DNA from: an uncultured Erysipelotrichaceae bacterium | GTDB taxonomy: Bacteria > Bacillota_I > Bacilli_A > RFN20 > CAG-826 | Direction of reading: 5' to 3' | Length of the DNA: 5,006 nt | NCBI GenBank assembly: GCA_902791085.1 | Contig: CADAUN010000108.1 | Location: forward strand, 1 to 5,006 | In this document: in pieces, positions 1 through 5,006 of the stretch | How the letters are laid out: each line of letters starts with the position of its first letter | How positions within the stretch are numbered: position 1 is the stretch's first letter | Position numbers and translations under genes: made by a program | The notes under the pieces: model-generated | The model's database searches: none | What the model was told of the DNA's origin: nothing | Seen by the model: only the letters and a program-made list of their open reading frames with translations

Positions 1-323
1 ACGCGGAAATGGCAACGCGCGACGGCATTTCCGTATTGCGCGACCACATCGGTTTCGCCAATTCCAACCGCAAAAACACTCCCTTCAGTCACCGTGACTA
101 CCGCTTCGTTTTCACTTTTCCAAGTCAAGGTTGTTCCCTGGACTTTTTCATAGGTGGCAATCAATTCAAATTGATCGCCAAAAACGAGTTGATAATCGCT
201 TTCGTTCAAAGACAGTGTTTTTGTCGAAAGAGAGGAATTATTTGCTCCTTCTTGACAAGAGAAGAGCAATCCGCCAAAAGAGGCCAAGGCAAGTGTCCAT
301 ATTATGGTTCGTCTAAGTTTCAT
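1..323 (-). CDS. Lipoprotein with N-terminal Big_2 (Ig-like) domain, 3' part missing
   Basis: This is the first 107 codons of a gene that runs off the left edge; its length and main function are unknown. The start is ATG at 323, chosen because AAGGAG lies 5 nt upstream. Residues 1-23 form a lipoprotein signal: basic MKLRR, a hydrophobic stretch, then the lipobox LFSC with Cys23 as the predicted lipidated residue, so the protein should be anchored on the outer face of the membrane. After a short Ser/Asn/Thr linker, residues about 35-107 fit a Big_2 domain: an opening strand (KTLSLNE), VFGDQFELIAT, the hallmark LTWKSENEAVVTV (Trp68), then GSVFAVGIGETDVVAQYG. Big_2 domains occur in surface adhesins and in extracellular carbohydrate-active proteins, usually as spacers or binding modules, so the functional part is probably beyond the window. 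The gene starts 9 nt after the DUF4838 gene and is probably translated with it. Confidence is high for the gene, lipobox and fold, and nil for specific function. Confidence 0.88.
   Translation of the reverse strand, partial: MKLRRTIIWTLALASFGGLLFSCQEGANNSSLSTKTLSLNESDYQLVFGDQFELIATYEKVQGTTLTWKSENEAVVTVTEGSVFAVGIGETDVVAQYGNAVARCHFR
255..323 (-). other. Type II (lipoprotein) signal peptide of the Big_2 protein
   Basis: Residues 1-23 show a basic n-region (K2, R4, R5), a hydrophobic core from I7 to L20, and the lipobox L20-F21-S22-C23. Cleavage is expected before Cys23, with diacylglycerol attached to it. Residues +2 and +3 are Gln and Glu, followed by a flexible linker. The Phe at position -2 is less usual than Ala, Ser, Thr or Val but tolerated. 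Confidence 0.8.
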
Positions 324-328
324 ATGCT

Positions 329-335
329 CTCCTTA
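329..335 (-). promoter_or_regulatory. Ribosome binding site fused to the stop codon of the DUF4838 gene
   Basis: Read on the minus strand the bases are TAAGGAG. TAA is the stop of the DUF4838 gene, and AAGGAG (334-329) is a near-perfect Shine-Dalgarno sequence 5 nt before the ATG at 323. A ribosome terminating here sits on the next initiation site, which points to translational coupling. The site also fixes the start of the Big_2 lipoprotein. Confidence 0.87.
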
Positions 336-2330
336 TAAACTTTCCAAAAAGGAATTGATGGAAGTGAATTCACGGATTTTCTGGATACCGGATTCCATCG
401 CGATGCGTTTAAAGTTATCTTTGATAGTTTGATATTCCGTGACGGGGAAGGAATCTTGAAAACAGGAAATCACGATTTTTGCTGGGAAAAGATATTCCAC
501 ATCAATGCGGGATTTCAATTTTCGATAGAGTTCTTCGTCTTTTGCGTACACCGCGATTTTTTCGTACGCTTCTTGCAAATCATTTAGCCATTGCCTGACT
601 TGCCCGATGGACCAGTATTTGCGGTTGGAAGTCACGGAAAGCTGAATGGCAGATTGGCTCCAGCCCTCTTCCACAGAGGTTCTCGCAAACCATAGGCGGC
701 AAGTCTCAAACATCCGTTGCATTGGCTCGGCCGCTTCGCGATACATCGCTTGGAAATAGGAATCGATCAACTCTTGCACATTCAAAGAAGCGTTCCATTC
801 TTTTTTGCCGATGATATAACGAGCCAAGCCGAAGAAGCCGGTGTCAGCACCACGTTGATCGGAATGCACTTGAGAAAAAGTGAATGAATAGCCGTTTTGT
901 TTTAAGAAAGCGTGATAATCCTGATAAAAATTGTAAACGTCATAGAAGCCCATGAAGTCATTGAAGAAACCGCCATAGGTCCAAGCATAGGCTTGTGGAT
1001 AATATTTGCCCCAGGACTCTAGCGTTTCCCGTGCTTCTTGGTTCACATTCGCATAGAAGTCTTTGCCATAATCAAAATTCATAAAAGCGACAAAAGGGCA
1101 AATAACCACGCCATCTTGTGGCAAAATGTCTTCTTTGATGTCCCAACTTCCGTCCTTATTTTTCGTAAAAGGCGGAGTAATCGCTTGCTGATATGCCAAG
1201 AACATATATTGCAAAGGACGACGATAAGGCTCGTTTTCCGGTAAGTCCATCCAATCATTCACCTTTTTGCCCATCGTATTTAAAAATTTCAAAATGGTAG
1301 CTGCGATGGAACCATGGTGTTCGGCGGCGAATTTTTTGCAAACGTCGCAATTGCAAAGATAAGGAGTGTCATTCATGCCCAATAAGGCAGCGCGGTAAGA
1401 CGGATATTCCGCGTAAGGATGCGCCGCAAGCGATTGTTCGACTTTGATGGCCGCCAAGGAAGTCATGCGGTCAAATTTCTCTTCGTTTCCTCTTGCTAAA
1501 TAACAGAGCTGAGTGCCATCTGGACTATAGAATTCCGGATCGCTCTTTCCGTATTTTTCCACAGGGAAGAAATAGAAGCTATTGTGGTTCGCGGACCAAG
1601 TTCCCGTCGCATTGTCAGAAAGATAAATCGGCAATAGCAAATCATTGTCACTATCCATTTCTCGTAGACGATATCCAAACATCAAATCATCGCGATCGGA
1701 GGTAGTAGAAACAGCAACGCCTGCCCGTTCCCGATAAGGAACATCAGGAATGTCCGTCACATCAAAATTCATCAACGGAATGTCTTTGACGCCATGATCT
1801 ACGACATAGCAATTTGGGGAATAGGCTTCAAAATGGAAAGTGTAGTTCAGGAAATCATAAACGCCATAGAGAGACGCGACGTCGCTTCCGCCGGCGATAA
1901 AAATCGATTTGCCTTTCGTTTGGATACGAACGCCATCGCGTCCTAAAGAACGATGATCCAGTTGTAAACCAGCCGAAGTGAAATATTCATTCTCTCCTAA
2001 AGAAATATAACGGTCATTGGGATCGAAGACTTTTCCAGCGTCGATAGTTGTCGATAAAATCACGCCGGTGGCTTCTTGAAAGAAGCGAAGCAATTCATCC
2101 CTAGCTAAAGTCAAGTCAGGAGAAAGCGTTGAGGGCAATAAGATTTTGTATTCCGTCGCGCTTTGTTCTAGCAAAAGATCGCTTGTTTCTTCTACGTTGA
2201 TTTGGTGATGGGAATCTTGCGTCGTTGATTCTTTCGGCGTATCCGTCTTGCCTGGATGGCAAGAAGAAACGCCACCTACACCCATCAATAACGCCATGAC
2301 AAACAGCAATTGTTGTTTCATTCGTTTCAT
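333..2330 (-). CDS. DUF4838-family lipoprotein, putative surface glycan-active enzyme
   Basis: A complete 665-residue protein. The start is ATG 2330, 7 nt after AGGAG; Met4 is a less well-spaced alternative. Residues 1-24 are a lipoprotein signal ending in VSSC (Cys24), followed by a polar linker to about residue 50. Residues about 58-180 resemble the N-terminal domain of GH67-type alpha-glucuronidases: an ARDELLRFFQEATG helix (76-89), DRYISLGEN (106-114), and DGVRIQTKGKSIFIAGG to VASLYGVYDFL (132-161). The region from about 185 to 550 fits DUF4838: GMNDTPYLCNCDVC (318-331) with Cys326/328/331, YAWTY (448-452), a FYQDYHAFLKQNG helix (468-480), and EWNASLNVQELIDSYF (511-526) leading to AAEPM. 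The rest is mainly helical. DUF4838 proteins are thought to be TIM-barrel-like carbohydrate-active enzymes, but I know of no defined reaction for this protein, and I cannot assign catalytic residues. The gene lies between two other exported-protein genes with gaps of 10 and 9 nt, which suggests work on a polymer at the cell surface. No frameshift or truncation is seen. Family call fairly secure; activity inferred. Confidence 0.87.
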   Translation of the reverse strand: MKRMKQQLLFVMALLMGVGGVSSCHPGKTDTPKESTTQDSHHQINVEETSDLLLEQSATEYKILLPSTLSPDLTLARDELLRFFQEATGVILSTTIDAGKVFDPNDRYISLGENEYFTSAGLQLDHRSLGRDGVRIQTKGKSIFIAGGSDVASLYGVYDFLNYTFHFEAYSPNCYVVDHGVKDIPLMNFDVTDIPDVPYRERAGVAVSTTSDRDDLMFGYRLREMDSDNDLLLPIYLSDNATGTWSANHNSFYFFPVEKYGKSDPEFYSPDGTQLCYLARGNEEKFDRMTSLAAIKVEQSLAAHPYAEYPSYRAALLGMNDTPYLCNCDVCKKFAAEHHGSIAATILKFLNTMGKKVNDWMDLPENEPYRRPLQYMFLAYQQAITPPFTKNKDGSWDIKEDILPQDGVVICPFVAFMNFDYGKDFYANVNQEARETLESWGKYYPQAYAWTYGGFFNDFMGFYDVYNFYQDYHAFLKQNGYSFTFSQVHSDQRGADTGFFGLARYIIGKKEWNASLNVQELIDSYFQAMYREAAEPMQRMFETCRLWFARTSVEEGWSQSAIQLSVTSNRKYWSIGQVRQWLNDLQEAYEKIAVYAKDEELYRKLKSRIDVEYLFPAKIVISCFQDSFPVTEYQTIKDNFKRIAMESGIQKIREFTSINSFLESL
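2259..2330 (-). other. Type II (lipoprotein) signal peptide of the DUF4838 protein
   Basis: Residues 1-24 have basic residues K2, R3 and K5, a hydrophobic core from L8 to V18, and the lipobox V21-S22-S23-C24. Cys24 is the predicted lipid attachment site. It is followed by a roughly 25-residue polar tether rich in Thr, Ser, Lys, Asp and His that would hold the enzyme domain away from the membrane. Confidence 0.85.
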
Positions 2331-2337
2331 GCTTTTT

Positions 2338-2343
2338 CTCCTA
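2338..2343 (-). promoter_or_regulatory. Ribosome binding site fused to the stop codon of the large Ig-like gene
   Basis: On the minus strand the bases read TAGGAG. TAG is the stop of the large Ig-like gene, and AGGAG (2342-2338) is a Shine-Dalgarno core 7 nt before ATG 2330. The spacing favours Met1 over Met4 as the start of the DUF4838 protein. The overlap of stop and ribosome site predicts coupled translation. Confidence 0.87.
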
Positions 2344-5006
2344 TTCCACCGTTAAAGGATATGTGAGATAGGCTAGGTTCCCGCTCTCATCATTCACGGA
2401 TACATACATTCGATAAGCACCAGCCTTCGCAATCGTCAATTCTTCGCCCGCCTTCACTGTGGCAATCCACATACCTCTCGCATCATAAACGGTGTAATAA
2501 ATGGTCAAATCCGTAGTCGCGGTATCGTTATCGGCCACCACTACTTCTAAAGGAGAGAAAGGAGAACCCGCTTTCACCGTTTGACTGGCGTTGCTTCCGG
2601 CTTTTAAAGAAATCGTAGGAGCGATGTCGTCTATGACGAGGATCGACTGCGCTAAGTTGCCACTCGCGGAATTCCCTTTGCCATCTGAAGCACTTACGGC
2701 AAGGAAATAGATGCCATAATCATTCAAAACAAAGCGATGTTCCGTTGAAAAATCGGAAATTCCATTCAAGGCAACACCGTTTTGATCGGTTAAGGTGACG
2801 AAATCGTTTCCATCCGCGCTAGCCTTGGAGGCCGACATCATCAATTCCTGATCGGGGCTTGGAGACAAAATATCGGCAAAATACGGGCGAGTTAAAGTGA
2901 TGGTCTCGCCAATTTTTCCTATTCCTTCTGGGAAAGTCGCAGAAACCATCGGTTCAACGCGGTCACGCTTGATGGAAGAAGAAAGAACTTGATTGCCAAT
3001 TTGATAGATTTTGAATGCCTTTTCTGTGGTTAAACCCTGAAATTCTATTCTTAGATTGCAAAGGTCGTGAGAGAAAGGATTCTCGCACGGGATAATGGTA
3101 TTGCCGATAGACAAAGAATGAGCATCAGATAAATAGGACAAAGAGAAGCGGCGATCTCTCCAGCCATCCGAAAGACGATAGGCCATGCCGTCATTAAGGC
3201 GATAAGTGCCATCTTCAAGCAATTCCATCGTGAAGGTATTATTGGGATTGAAATAATCCGAGAGAATGACCTTCATCGAACGGGCTAGACCGCTGGGGAA
3301 GAAGAAACGGAAATCAAACGAAGAGAACAACAAACGATTCACAAAATTCAAAGAGGAAGAACCGTCCGTATTTGGCTGATAGGCAAGGTGATCAATTTCA
3401 GTGGCGCCCTTAAAATCACCTTGGAAATAGGCAGGCAAATTTAAGACACCGTTATAATTGACGTCCACGATAGGATAAGAGTCGCTTTCAAAAGCAACTG
3501 AGGCGTCACTTTTTGTGACAAAACGGAAGCGAATGGTTTTTCCTTCCGTGATGGTGAAAGAATGGGGATTTAAGGGAGAAAATGCCCCATTGTCATACGA
3601 AACAAAAGCGTCGGTTTCTTCGTAATTTGGCCCTGCCTCGGAATAAGAAACCGCCATGACCGGTTCTAAAGAATAGGTCGCCCCTTTGAGATAATAAGGA
3701 GCGGAAGGCAAGGAAGTCAAAGCGATCTTCGGATGCTCATTCTTTTTGGCCATGAAAGAATAAGAATAAGCACCGGAATAGAACGCATCAGAATAAGAAT
3801 AAGTCACGATATAGCGCCCAACCACCGAAAGAAGATAGGGCTCAGCAAGCGAAGATAACGTTATTTTTTGTCCTTTGGGATCGGTGATCGTGACATTGAC
3901 TTTCGCTTTTCCGTTTAACGAGTCGCAGGTATAGTGAGAAAAATCAATGGTTGACCCGGCCTCATGTGTTGGTAAGGGATCGGCTTGGAAGACAATGCCC
4001 TCCCTTCCTTTGGTCTCGCAAACGAGGGTCAAATCTTCTATCCCCACATTCCCATAAACATCTTTGGCACGATAGCGAAGCGTATAGATGCCATATTCCG
4101 TAGGCGTAAATTTTCCTTCTTCCAGGGGAATCCTTCGTTCTGTGTTGCTGCCAAGATTGTAATAAAGCGCAGTTTCCACTTCTCCAGCCACTGCGGTATC
4201 GTCTTTCGCGCTGGCAAGAGGAAGGCGCACGGGAACGCCTAAAACCACTTCGGCTTTTTTCGGTGCATCCACTTCAATCACCGGAGCCAATCTATCCGAA
4301 TAATAATCCATCGGTAAAAGATCACCATTCTGCCGTCCGGCAATTTGACCGATTTGAATCGGCGCTTTTTCAACGCCATTAAAATTGGACGCTTTTAAGG
4401 AAAGAAACACCTCGCCAGTGGTGAATGGCTTCATGGTTTGTTGAAATAGATGGGAATTGTTGGTTTCTCCCACCAAATGAGAGGCAACAATGCCGGCGGT
4501 ATCCGCGTATATTTTCAAATGATTGTGATCGCTGGTATCGAGACGATAAGTAATGTTGTAATAAGCCCCATTGATGGGATTATTACCATCGATCATCGTA
4601 CCGCCTATCGTGGAGATTTCATAGGATTCCCCATCGATATCTACCGCTCCTCGTTCGTTAGGCATTAACCCTACGTCGCGGCTGCCGCTTTGTGACAAAG
4701 TGATATAAGTTTCAAAATAATAATTGCCTTTGCTATACGTGATATCGAGATAATTCGTCGGATCGTAACAATCTGTTAGACGAACCGTCACGAATTTCAC
4801 CATCGGTTCATAAACCATCACGTTCCAGGACAGCAAAGAAATCTCATCCTGTTCATATAGATTGATGGGCGAGGCATAAGTAAAGGTATCGCCGTCAACC
4901 ATAGATAACAGCAGGCCTTGGTTCATGCCTAAGCTTTGGAAATTTGAATTTAACGCGCCGTAATCTATAGAAGAATCGGCGTTACCAAATCCATAAACGG
5001 TCTTTT
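2341..5006 (-). CDS. Large modular protein with jelly-roll-like and Ig-like domains, 5' part missing
   Basis: The frame is open from the right edge to TAG at 2343-2341, giving 887 codons. The first ATG (4926) is very probably internal: 26 sense codons precede it and no Shine-Dalgarno is visible before it. Residues here are numbered from that Met. Order: jelly-roll-like module (about 18-205), Ig-like A (213-304), B (311-395, degenerate), C (397-489), second jelly-roll-like module (about 521-655), Ig-like D (657-766) and E (767-861). Ig A, D and E each carry a G-x-Y-(x5)-[AV]-x-D-x-x-GN signature (279-293, 738-752, 836-850), typical of bacterial cell-surface Ig/cadherin-like repeats. No catalytic motif, transmembrane segment or LPxTG sorting signal is visible, and the protein ends a few residues after the last Ig strand, so export or anchoring would depend on the missing N-terminus. 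The likely role is binding or scaffolding at the cell surface, probably of glycans given the DUF4838 gene 10 nt downstream. The missing part could hold an enzyme domain. Domain boundaries are by eye. Confidence 0.85.
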   Translation of the reverse strand, partial: KTVYGFGNADSSIDYGALNSNFQSLGMNQGLLLSMVDGDTFTYASPINLYEQDEISLLSWNVMVYEPMVKFVTVRLTDCYDPTNYLDITYSKGNYYFETYITLSQSGSRDVGLMPNERGAVDIDGESYEISTIGGTMIDGNNPINGAYYNITYRLDTSDHNHLKIYADTAGIVASHLVGETNNSHLFQQTMKPFTTGEVFLSLKASNFNGVEKAPIQIGQIAGRQNGDLLPMDYYSDRLAPVIEVDAPKKAEVVLGVPVRLPLASAKDDTAVAGEVETALYYNLGSNTERRIPLEEGKFTPTEYGIYTLRYRAKDVYGNVGIEDLTLVCETKGREGIVFQADPLPTHEAGSTIDFSHYTCDSLNGKAKVNVTITDPKGQKITLSSLAEPYLLSVVGRYIVTYSYSDAFYSGAYSYSFMAKKNEHPKIALTSLPSAPYYLKGATYSLEPVMAVSYSEAGPNYEETDAFVSYDNGAFSPLNPHSFTITEGKTIRFRFVTKSDASVAFESDSYPIVDVNYNGVLNLPAYFQGDFKGATEIDHLAYQPNTDGSSSLNFVNRLLFSSFDFRFFFPSGLARSMKVILSDYFNPNNTFTMELLEDGTYRLNDGMAYRLSDGWRDRRFSLSYLSDAHSLSIGNTIIPCENPFSHDLCNLRIEFQGLTTEKAFKIYQIGNQVLSSSIKRDRVEPMVSATFPEGIGKIGETITLTRPYFADILSPSPDQELMMSASKASADGNDFVTLTDQNGVALNGISDFSTEHRFVLNDYGIYFLAVSASDGKGNSASGNLAQSILVIDDIAPTISLKAGSNASQTVKAGSPFSPLEVVVADNDTATTDLTIYYTVYDARGMWIATVKAGEELTIAKAGAYRMYVSVNDESGNLAYLTYPLTVE
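2344..2958 (-). other. C-terminal tandem Ig-like domains D and E of the large surface protein
   Basis: Domain D (about 657-766) begins RVEPMVSATFPEGIGKIGE and carries GIYFLAVSASDGKGN (738-752). Domain E (about 767-861) begins DIAPTISLKAG, has an acidic loop ADND (798-801) and carries GAYRMYVSVNDESGN (836-850), then ends YPLTVE and the stop. The acidic loops and the D-x-x-GN turns could bind calcium, as in some bacterial Ig/cadherin-like repeats, but this is a guess. There is no anchor after domain E. Confidence 0.65.
2962..3366 (-). other. Jelly-roll-like module, copy 2, of the large Ig-like protein
   Basis: Residues about 521-655 match copy 1 in order: KVILSDYFNPNN (552-563) with TVRLTDCYDPTN; FSLSYLSDAHSLSI (594-607) with NITYRLDTSDHNHLKI; and LRIEFQGLTTEKAFKIYQIG (625-644) with FLSLKASNF and EKAPIQIGQIAG. 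Identity is low, but conserved positions (V553, L555, D557, P561, N563, E635, K636, A637, Q642) lie in the same sequence order. An Ig-like domain follows directly, as after copy 1. Confidence 0.55.
4015..4290 (-). other. Ig-like domain A of the large surface protein
   Basis: Residues about 213-304 (from Met at 4926) start with LAPVIEVDAPKKAEVVLG and end with GIYTLRYRAKDVYGN followed by VGIEDLTLVCE. This is the common bacterial Ig-like layout, with a Pro-rich entry strand, an acidic loop (KDD, 241-243) and the terminal GN turn. It resembles domain E closely in its landmarks. The role is probably structural spacing or ligand presentation. Confidence 0.65.
4312..4875 (-). other. Jelly-roll-like module, copy 1, of the large Ig-like protein
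   Basis: Residues about 18-205 (numbered from Met at 4926) alternate short hydrophobic strands with polar turns, as in a concanavalin-like beta sandwich. Landmarks are TVRLTDCYDPTN (47-58), NITYRLDTSDHNHLKI (124-139) and EVFLSLKASNF (172-182) followed by EKAPIQIGQIAG (186-197). Each has a counterpart in copy 2. This copy is about 56 residues longer in the middle. A carbohydrate-binding role is possible but unproven, and the fold is inferred from strand pattern only. Confidence 0.55.

Noticed and set aside
158..175. Small inverted repeat around TCAATTCAAATTGA.
   Set aside because: The arms are only 5 bases, it lies in the middle of a Big_2 coding region and has no T-run, so it is not a terminator or a convincing operator.
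9..338. Plus-strand open frame of 109 codons, with a second frame inside it (131-316).
   Set aside because: It lies opposite the Big_2 lipoprotein, has no ribosome site, and its translation shows no domain or signal; it is a shadow frame.
1038..1705. Plus-strand frames at 1038-1244 and 1493-1705, and a minus-strand frame at 1496-1678 in another phase.
   Set aside because: All lie inside the DUF4838 gene, whose protein matches a known family throughout; none has a ribosome site or recognisable sequence.
3758..3803. A 13-base direct repeat (GAATAAGAATAAG) at 3758-3770 and 3791-3803.
   Set aside because: It encodes two Y-S-Y-S strand segments in Ig-like domain B with the same codons; beta-strand composition and codon bias explain it, and it is not part of an array.
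3985..4668. Plus-strand frames at 3985-4242 and 4450-4668.
   Set aside because: They lie opposite the large Ig-like gene, which has coherent domain structure in its own frame.
333..5006. Possible use of TGA as a tryptophan codon (mollicute code).
   Set aside because: All 15 tryptophans in the three proteins are TGG and the frames stay open under the standard bacterial code, with TAG and TAA as stops.

Overview
The window holds three genes, all on the minus strand and all coding for proteins that look exported. In transcription order (right to left) they are: (1) the C-terminal 887 codons of a large modular beta-sandwich/Ig-like protein whose start lies beyond base 5006; (2) a complete 665-residue lipoprotein of the DUF4838 type, a family with glycoside-hydrolase-like architecture; (3) the first 107 codons of a second lipoprotein that begins with a Big_2 (bacterial Ig-like) domain and runs off the left edge. 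The gaps between genes are only 10 and 9 bases, so essentially the whole window is coding. I see no tRNA, rRNA, mobile element, CRISPR array, promoter or terminator.

Organism: base composition is moderate and slightly AT-rich. Both internal start codons have strong Shine-Dalgarno sequences (AGGAG and AAGGAG), and both complete signal peptides are type II with a lipobox cysteine. All 15 visible tryptophans are TGG and the two stops are TAG and TAA, so TGA is not being read as Trp. Together this fits a Firmicutes/Bacilli-like bacterium better than a Bacteroidetes (which usually lack strong Shine-Dalgarno sites) or a code-4 mollicute. DUF4838 and Ig-rich lipoproteins are common in gut anaerobes, so an uncultured gut or rumen Bacilli lineage is plausible. 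That is inference, not a demonstrated assignment.

The genes are joined in the same way at both junctions: the stop codon of the upstream gene is the first part of the Shine-Dalgarno sequence of the downstream gene (TAGGAG and TAAGGAG). This strongly suggests one polycistronic mRNA with translational coupling. Taken together they look like a cell-surface set for binding and processing a carbohydrate polymer: a large multi-domain binding or scaffold protein, a membrane-anchored putative glycan-active enzyme, and a second membrane-anchored Ig-domain protein. The substrate cannot be read from the sequence.

The most notable structure is inside the large protein. It carries two diverged copies of a jelly-roll-like module, each followed by Ig-like domains, three of which share a G-x-Y-(x5)-[AV]-x-D-x-x-GN signature. 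This looks like an ancient internal duplication. No clearly new system is demonstrated, but the three-gene arrangement is a reasonable candidate surface glycan locus.
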